NCBI GenBank assembly: GCA_900557355.1
Contig: USSR01000272.1
Location: 1 to 8,657, forward strand
Length of the DNA: 8,657 bases
Origin: an uncultured Bacteroides sp.
Lineage (GTDB): Bacteria; Bacteroidota; Bacteroidia; Bacteroidales; Bacteroidaceae
Reading direction: 5' to 3'
Position numbers and translations under genes: made by a program. Numbering within the stretch: position 1 is the stretch's first letter; every line of letters starts with the position of its first letter. Below the pieces are notes generated by a model. It made no database searches, was not told where the DNA came from, and saw only the letters and a list, made by a program, of their open reading frames with translations. Positions 1-6,135 of this stretch are shown here, piece by piece.

Positions 1-1380
1 GAGGTTACCGATTTGCTCGATTTTCATCGCCTCGACTTGCACAAAGCTGAGATAAACCGTGTTACTTTCCATCCTGCACGCCTGCTGGAAGAAATATACG
101 TCAGCTTTGAACCGTTGACTTCTGCCAAAGGATTGTCTTTGAAATGTGAGATAGACCCCGAACTGAAAGGAACCTTCATCAGTGACCCTTTACGCTTGCG
201 CCAGATTGTCAATAACTTGCTTTCCAATGCAGTGAAGTTCACTTCGGAAGGTGGCATTACACTGACTGCCAGTTTTGTGCCGAAGGGTGATTCGGTTTTC
301 TCCGGAAATCACTTGAAACTTTCTGTTATCGATACGGGAAAGGGAATGGAACCCGGTGACCGTGAACGCATCTTCCAGGAGTTTACCCGTTTGCCGGGAG
401 CACAGGGAGAGGAAGGATTCGGCTTGGGATTATCTATTGTCCGTATGCTGGTGCAACTACTTGAAGGACGTATCGAAGTGGATAGTGTACTTGGAAAGGG
501 GAGTACGTTTACGTTGCGGGTACCTTTGTATCCGGTGGCTTTGAATGATACTTCCGAGGTGAATGAACAGAATAATGCGAATTCATCCTCTTTACCTGCT
601 CAAACTCCTGCTTTGCATATCCTCTTGATTGATGACGACCGTATCCAACTCACTCTCACTTCTGCTATGCTTGCACAGAGTGGCATCACTTCTGTTTCTT
701 GTCTGCAATTGGATGAATTACTGGAAGCTCTCCGTATCGATACTTTCGATGTATTGCTTACCGATGTGCAAATGCCCGCCATGAATGGTTTCGACTTACT
801 GAACCTGTTACGTGCTTCGAATATTCCGCAAGCTAAGACTATACCCGTGATTGCTGTGACTGCCCGTAGTGATATGCAACGTGAAGAGTTTCTGAAACAT
901 GGTTTTGCCGGAAGCTTGCACAAACCATTTATGGTGAATGAACTGTTTGCAGAATTGGATATTGAAAAGAGAGAAACAGGTCTTGTTACTCCACAGAATC
1001 ATGTAGAAATGGATGCTGTACAGACGGATAGGATTGCAACTGAAGCAGTTCCTGTTTCTGCATTAAATTTCTCTGCTCTCACTGCTTTCTCAGGTGATGA
1101 TCCTGATGCGGCAAAATCTATTCTGGAAAGTTTTGTCACAGAAACACGTCTGAATGCTGATCGCTTGCGACAGGCATTAGATGCTGAAGATACAGATGGC
1201 ATAGCTGCCATGGGGCATAAGATGCTTCCTCTGTTTACTTTACTGGGAGCCGATGAACTTGTTGCTTTATTGAAAGAGCTTGAAGACTCACGCGGGCAAG
1301 TATTCAGTGAAAAGATAAAAGAGAAATCCTTCTCAGTACTCGCTCTGATTGAAGATGTCGTGGCACAGGTAGAGGAATAA
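1..1380 (+). CDS. Hybrid sensor histidine kinase/response regulator with HPt domain (3' part, 5' end outside window)
   Basis: This is the C-terminal part of a membrane or cytosolic hybrid kinase that passes phosphate His-Asp-His. The frame is open from base 1, so the true start, sensor region and H-box histidine are upstream. Numbering from the Leu codon at base 13: residues 1-25 are the last DHp helix (LLDFHRLDLHKAE type). Residues about 58-172 are the HATPase domain, with N box NNLLSNAVKF (67-76), G1 DTGKGM (107-112), F box FQEF (121-124) and G2 GFGLGL (135-140). After a Ser/Asn-rich linker (180-198) comes a receiver domain (about 201-318) with acidic D207-D209, phosphoacceptor D251, T283 and K304. 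Residues about 350-455 form an HPt domain with H402 (bases 1216-1218). The catalytic residues in view look intact, so the protein is probably active. The HPt lacks the usual Lys-Gly after its His. The final response regulator that accepts phosphate is not in view. The domain order resembles BarA/ArcB, but I cannot assign a signal or a gene name. Confidence 0.95.
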   Translation, partial: EVTDLLDFHRLDLHKAEINRVTFHPARLLEEIYVSFEPLTSAKGLSLKCEIDPELKGTFISDPLRLRQIVNNLLSNAVKFTSEGGITLTASFVPKGDSVFSGNHLKLSVIDTGKGMEPGDRERIFQEFTRLPGAQGEEGFGLGLSIVRMLVQLLEGRIEVDSVLGKGSTFTLRVPLYPVALNDTSEVNEQNNANSSSLPAQTPALHILLIDDDRIQLTLTSAMLAQSGITSVSCLQLDELLEALRIDTFDVLLTDVQMPAMNGFDLLNLLRASNIPQAKTIPVIAVTARSDMQREEFLKHGFAGSLHKPFMVNELFAELDIEKRETGLVTPQNHVEMDAVQTDRIATEAVPVSALNFSALTAFSGDDPDAAKSILESFVTETRLNADRLRQALDAEDTDGIAAMGHKMLPLFTLLGADELVALLKELEDSRGQVFSEKIKEKSFSVLALIEDVVAQVEE

Positions 1381-1426
1381 ATAGCCTTTTTCTCTTCTGC
1401 ATCAACCAAATGTCGTTAGAATTTGT

Positions 1427-1434
1427 TTACTTTG
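1427..1434 (+). promoter_or_regulatory. Weak candidate -7 promoter element upstream of tamB
   Basis: TTACTTTG matches five of the six defined positions of the Bacteroides primary-sigma -7 consensus TAnnTTTG. It would place transcription start about 30 bases before the tamB ATG. No TTTG lies at the expected 19-21 base spacing upstream, so the -33 box is missing or very poor. The 90-base gap after the kinase also shows no hairpin with a T tract. tamB could therefore be transcribed from here or by read-through from the kinase gene. Confidence 0.25.
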
Positions 1435-1470
1435 TAACGATTTAAACACTGACTATCGATTGACGTCCTA

Positions 1471-4400
1471 ATGAAAAGAAAATGGTTGAAATGGGTAATG
1501 TGGATACTACTTACCCCTATCATATTATTTGTAGTACTGATGGTATTGCTTTATATCCCTCCTGTACAGAGCCTGATACGGAAGCAAGCCACTGCCATTG
1601 CATCCGAAGCAACGGGTATGGATATATCTGTTGACCGCATCGACCTCCGCTTTCCGCTGAACTTGCTGGTACGCGGTGTGCAGGTCATTCAGCCTATACA
1701 GGCAGATAAACAAATGCCTTCTGCTCTCGGTGACTCCCTTGCCGTGAAACAGGTTTCCGATACCCTACTGACACTGGAAAGCCTGAACGTGCGCGTGCAG
1801 GCATGGCCGCTGATACGCGGACAAGTAGAAGTGGACGAGGTTACTGGGAACGGAGTTTTCCTGAACTCTGCCGATTTGATAGAGGGTATCCGCATACGTG
1901 GTGTGCTGGGGCGTTTCTTTCTTGAAAGCCATGGTGTAGACCTGAAGAAAGAAGATGCTGTCATCAACCGTGTGGAGCTGAGTGATACTCATATGCTTGT
2001 TGTGATGAACGACACTACCACTACCGAACCGGATACCACGACTACCGCCCTTAACTGGAAAGTGGCTTTACACAAGTTAGCATTGAAGAACGTTTCTGTT
2101 GATTTGCAAATGCCGCTGGATTCCATGCGTCTTGCTGCCCGTCTGGGTGATGCAGAGGTGGATGATGCGGTTGCTGACCTGGGCGGACAGATGTACGGTC
2201 TGAAGAAATTTGAATTGAGCAGTACTACAGTAAACTATGATACGGGTAGCCAATTGCTCAGTGCTATTAATAACTTGATAGATACCGATAGTCTTGCGGC
2301 TACCGATAGCATCGGTGTGAAACCTGCCTCGGGCTTCGATGCTTCGCACATCGCCTTGCGGGATATTCGCATTGGGGTGGACTCCGTGCTTTATCATGGA
2401 CGGAATATCAATGCTGTTATCCGGGAATTCTCCATGAACGAACGTTCCGGGCTGAGCATCACTTCACTGACGGGACGGGTATTTGCTGATTCCACTGTTA
2501 TTCAGGTGCCTTCTTTAAAATTGCTTACCCCACACAGTGAAATGGATTTCATCGCCCAGACTTATTGGGAATTGGTAGAAATTCCCACTTCCGGACGACT
2601 CTCTGCCCGTTTCAATGCCCGCATCGGCAAGCAGGATGTAATGCTCTTTGCAGGTGATTTGCCTGACACATTTAAGGAGGCGTATCCTTTCCGTCCCCTT
2701 ACTATCCGTGCCGGTACGGAAGGTAACTTCAAGCAGATGCAGATTTCCCGCTTCAATATCGACCTGCCGGGTGCTTTCACCTTGAATGGTGGTGGTGAGA
2801 TTTGGAACCTCACCGACAGTTTGACGCGCAATGGAAGCATTGACTTTGATATCCGGACACAGAACCTGAATTTCCTTACCGGATTGACTGGTGTCACCCC
2901 CGATGGTTCTATAGTTGTGCCGGACAGTATGCACCTTGCTGCGCGACTTGGTTTGGATGGCCCCAATTATGATGCCAGCCTGAAATTGAAAGAGCGCGAA
3001 GGGCTGTTGAATCTGCTGGCTCGTTACAATACTTCTACCGAAGCCTATCAGGCAGACCTTCATGTAGATGCCCTGCAAGTGCACCATTTCCTGCCTAAAG
3101 ATTCTATCTATACCCTTTCGGCCAAGGTTGCCGCCAAAGGAAAAGGATTTGATCCAGCCAACCATCGCACTGTGGCTGCTGTGCAAGCTTCTCTCGGTGA
3201 ATTACAATACGGACACTGGAATATTTCCGGCATTGACCTGACAGCCGGATTGAAATCCGCTCTTGCCACTGTACACATGACGAGCGACAATGCCCTGCTG
3301 AAGATGCAGGCGGATGCAGATATGCGTCTTGACCGTAAATACCTGGATGGTAAGATGGCTATGAATGTGGAGAATGTCGGTCTACATGAGTTAGGTATTT
3401 CTCCTAAACCATTGAAGCATCCTTTCGCTTTCACTCTCGGTGCCGAGGCACGCCATGACTCTATCAAGATGAACATGGATGCAGGCGACCTCGACTTTCA
3501 GTTCCGTGCCCGCAGTACCTTGCAGAAACTGATGGATCAGGGCACTGCCTTTGCCACACTTCTTACCCGGCAGATAGAATTGAAGCAACTCGATCATGCA
3601 GAATTACGGAAAGCACTGCCCTCAGCCGGTATGCAACTGAAAGCCGGTAAGCAGAACCCTGTCAGTTATTTCCTGGCAACCAAGGATATTTCTTTTGATG
3701 ACTTTATATTGCGTTTCGGCACTACGCCCCGACGTGGTATCAACGGACGCACTGCTATACATGGTCTGCGCATGGACTCCTTGCAACTGGATACCATTTT
3801 CTTTGCCATCAGCCAGGACACTGCACGCATGAAGTTGCAGGGTGGTGTCATAAATGGTCCGAAGAACCCGCAGTTTGTCTTCCGCAGTACACTGACGGGT
3901 GAAATCCGTAATGAAGATGCCGAACTGACCCTGAATTATGTGGATGCGAAGGGAGATACCGGACTCGATCTGGGTATCAATGCCCGTCCTTTGATAGAGG
4001 GGCGGGGTAGGGGGAATGGTATTGCTTTCCGCCTGACACCTGCTGAGCCTATCATTGCTTACCAGAAGTTTCACTTTGTAGATAACAGCGATTGGATTTA
4101 TCTGCACAAGAATATGCGCGTCTACGCTAATGTCGATATGGACAGTGAGGACGGACTATGCTTCCGTATGCAGTCCGACCGGTCTGACACCGTTTCCTTA
4201 CAGAATATCAATCTGGAATTAATTCGTTTCCGCTTGGATAAACTAAGCGGCATTCTGCCTTATATGCCCCGTATCACGGGACTTTTCTCTGCGGAAGCAA
4301 ACTATATACAGACGGCAACTTCACTGCAAGTCTCCGCTGAGGCCGATGTGGAAAAGCTGACTTACGAACGCCAGCTGGTAGGTAATATCGGACTAGGTGC

Positions 4401-6105
4401 TACATGGCTTCCGGGTGATAAAGGCACGCACTATCTGAACGCCTATTTCCGGTCGGGAGACCAGGAGGTACTGACTGCCGATGCCGTGCTGACACAGAAG
4501 AATGGACGCGATTCCTTGGATGTAAACACCACCTTCGAGCATTTCCCGCTCTCCCTTGCCAATGCTTTCGTCCCCGACCGTATGATTACTTTAACCGGTG
4601 ACATCGACGGTGGGCTCAACATCAATGGTGCCATGGAGAAACCGCAATTGAGTGGTGACCTCTCGTTGGATAGCGTATCTATCTATGCACGTCAGGCCGG
4701 CGCACGATATTGGTTTGATAACCGCCCGCTGAAGATAGAAAACAATAAACTCATCTTCAATAAGTTCGCTATCTACACCACCAGCCGAAATCCCTTCACG
4801 ATAGATGGTAACGTGGACTTCCGTAATATGGACAGGCCAACGGCGAACCTGAACCTACGTGCACAGAACTATACATTACTCGACGCGCCCCGTACCAAGG
4901 AAAGCATGCTCTACGGTAAAATCTTTGTAGACCTGAATGCTACCGTGCGCGGTCCGCTGGATGGGCTGACTATGCGTGGAAACATGAATTTGCTTGGAAA
5001 TACGGATGTAACCTACGTGCTGACCGATTCGCCGCTGACGGTGGAAGACCGTTTGGGTGAGCTTGTGAAATTCACTTCCTTCACGGACACCACTTCGGTA
5101 CAGCAGACGGAAGTGCCCACTATGTCCCTTGGTGGTATGGATATGCTGATGTCCGTGCACATAGATGATGCTGTGCGCTTGAGGGCTGACCTCAGTCCCG
5201 ACCGTAGCAGCCGTGTGGAACTGGAAGGCGGAGGCGACCTGAATCTCCAATATACTCCGCAAGGCGACCTTACCTTGTCCGGTCGTTATACCTTGATTGG
5301 TGGTATGATGAAATATGCCCTGCCCGTCATTCCTCTGAAGGAATTTCAGTTCACCAACGGCAGTTATGTGGACTGGACGGGCAATCCGATGAATCCCAAA
5401 CTGAACCTGACCGCTACGGAGCGTGTCCGTGCTTCGGTGGCGGATGGTGACGGTGGAAGCGGTTCACGCATGGTGAACTTCGACGTTTCCATCAGCATCA
5501 AGAATAGTCTGGAGAACCCCGACCTGAGTTTCAACCTGAGTGCGCCTGACGATGCCACCGTGCAAGGCGAACTGGCAGGTATGAGTGCGGATGAACGCAG
5601 TAAACAGGCCATTACCATGCTTGCTACAGGTATGTATCTCTACAATACTGGAAAAGGCGGTGGCCTGACAATGGGTTCTGCCTTGAACAGTGTGCTTCAA
5701 AGCCAGATCAATGCGCTGACCGGAAACCTGAAAAATGCCTCCCTCAGCGTCGGTATAGAAGACCGCACCGCTGCTGAAACGGGTGATAAGCAGACGGACT
5801 ATAGTTTTCGCTACTCGCAGCGTTTTTTCAACGACCGTGTACAGATTATTATTGGCGGAAAGGTATCCAGTGGTGCCAATGCCACGAATGATGTGGAGTC
5901 GTTCATTGATAATATTTCTCTGGAATATCGTCTGGACAATAGTGGAACACGCTATGTACGTGTATTCCACAACAAGAACTATGAAAGCGTGCTCGATGGT
6001 GAAATTACCGAGACGGGCGTAGGCCTTGTGCTCCGCCGGAAAATGGATAAGTTGAGCGAACTGTTCATATTCAGGAAGAAGAAAGTTGAACCGGTGAGTG
6101 AATAA
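1471..6105 (+). CDS. tamB: TamB, translocation and assembly module inner-membrane/periplasmic protein (DUF490, AsmA-like)
   Basis: TamB is the inner-membrane-anchored, periplasm-spanning half of TAM; family structures show a long hydrophobic beta groove. It partners an Omp85 protein in outer-membrane protein assembly and/or lipid transport. Residues 1-8 are basic and residues about 9-29 form an uncleaved signal anchor, so the ATG at 1471 fits; no Shine-Dalgarno sequence is visible. AsmA/TamB-like N-terminal features follow (for example SDTLLTLESLNV at 96-107), then about 1,000 residues of repetitive beta-strand-like sequence. The conserved TamB C-terminal domain covers about 1150-1520: EGGGDLNLQY (1252-1261), GNPMNPKLNL (1304-1313), a Pro-Asp-Asp and ITMLATGMYL stretch (1359-1390), and terminal strands around YSFRYSQRFFNDRVQI (1444-1459). 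At 1,544 residues it is longer than E. coli TamB (about 1,259). It has a Thr-rich segment at 183-192, twenty D-[ST]-[AILMTV] motifs before residue 1209 and a basic tail. tamL starts 30 bases downstream, which supports the call. Confidence 0.96.
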   Translation: MKRKWLKWVMWILLTPIILFVVLMVLLYIPPVQSLIRKQATAIASEATGMDISVDRIDLRFPLNLLVRGVQVIQPIQADKQMPSALGDSLAVKQVSDTLLTLESLNVRVQAWPLIRGQVEVDEVTGNGVFLNSADLIEGIRIRGVLGRFFLESHGVDLKKEDAVINRVELSDTHMLVVMNDTTTTEPDTTTTALNWKVALHKLALKNVSVDLQMPLDSMRLAARLGDAEVDDAVADLGGQMYGLKKFELSSTTVNYDTGSQLLSAINNLIDTDSLAATDSIGVKPASGFDASHIALRDIRIGVDSVLYHGRNINAVIREFSMNERSGLSITSLTGRVFADSTVIQVPSLKLLTPHSEMDFIAQTYWELVEIPTSGRLSARFNARIGKQDVMLFAGDLPDTFKEAYPFRPLTIRAGTEGNFKQMQISRFNIDLPGAFTLNGGGEIWNLTDSLTRNGSIDFDIRTQNLNFLTGLTGVTPDGSIVVPDSMHLAARLGLDGPNYDASLKLKEREGLLNLLARYNTSTEAYQADLHVDALQVHHFLPKDSIYTLSAKVAAKGKGFDPANHRTVAAVQASLGELQYGHWNISGIDLTAGLKSALATVHMTSDNALLKMQADADMRLDRKYLDGKMAMNVENVGLHELGISPKPLKHPFAFTLGAEARHDSIKMNMDAGDLDFQFRARSTLQKLMDQGTAFATLLTRQIELKQLDHAELRKALPSAGMQLKAGKQNPVSYFLATKDISFDDFILRFGTTPRRGINGRTAIHGLRMDSLQLDTIFFAISQDTARMKLQGGVINGPKNPQFVFRSTLTGEIRNEDAELTLNYVDAKGDTGLDLGINARPLIEGRGRGNGIAFRLTPAEPIIAYQKFHFVDNSDWIYLHKNMRVYANVDMDSEDGLCFRMQSDRSDTVSLQNINLELIRFRLDKLSGILPYMPRITGLFSAEANYIQTATSLQVSAEADVEKLTYERQLVGNIGLGATWLPGDKGTHYLNAYFRSGDQEVLTADAVLTQKNGRDSLDVNTTFEHFPLSLANAFVPDRMITLTGDIDGGLNINGAMEKPQLSGDLSLDSVSIYARQAGARYWFDNRPLKIENNKLIFNKFAIYTTSRNPFTIDGNVDFRNMDRPTANLNLRAQNYTLLDAPRTKESMLYGKIFVDLNATVRGPLDGLTMRGNMNLLGNTDVTYVLTDSPLTVEDRLGELVKFTSFTDTTSVQQTEVPTMSLGGMDMLMSVHIDDAVRLRADLSPDRSSRVELEGGGDLNLQYTPQGDLTLSGRYTLIGGMMKYALPVIPLKEFQFTNGSYVDWTGNPMNPKLNLTATERVRASVADGDGGSGSRMVNFDVSISIKNSLENPDLSFNLSAPDDATVQGELAGMSADERSKQAITMLATGMYLYNTGKGGGLTMGSALNSVLQSQINALTGNLKNASLSVGIEDRTAAETGDKQTDYSFRYSQRFFNDRVQIIIGGKVSSGANATNDVESFIDNISLEYRLDNSGTRYVRVFHNKNYESVLDGEITETGVGLVLRRKMDKLSELFIFRKKKVEPVSE
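3999..4019 (+). other. G-tract cluster inside tamB
   Basis: Three runs of four, four and five G separated by one and two bases, then a GG three bases on, lie in the coding (mRNA-like) strand and encode part of the Gly/Arg-rich stretch GRGRGNG (TamB residues 844-850). The reading frame is intact through it. The base pattern could allow a two-layer G-quadruplex or strand slippage, but nothing in the sequence shows either happens. Confidence 0.5.
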
Positions 6106-6112
6106 TTACTCA
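6095..6112 (+). other. Small hairpin across the tamB stop codon
   Basis: Bases 6095-6101 (TGAGTGA) pair with 6106-6112 (TTACTCA) as a seven-pair stem with one G-U pair. The four-base loop ATAA contains the tamB TAA stop at 6103-6105. No T tract follows, so it is not an intrinsic terminator. Its position between tamB and tamL is compatible with an mRNA processing or translation-coupling role, but it may be chance. Confidence 0.3.
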
Positions 6113-6135
6113 TTCGCATACATAAACTCTAAAAA

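Noticed and set aside
1431..1462. Alternative promoter using TTTG at 1431-1434 as the -33 box and TATCGATTG at 1454-1462 as the -7 box
   Set aside because: The spacing is right at 19 bases, but the downstream box matches the TAnnTTTG consensus poorly and would put transcription start almost on the tamB ATG.
2515..3186. 223-codon open frame on the minus strand inside tamB
   Set aside because: It lies wholly opposite conserved tamB coding sequence, its translation has no recognisable domain or export signal, and several other minus-strand frames of similar kind occur along tamB. It is best explained as a codon-bias shadow.
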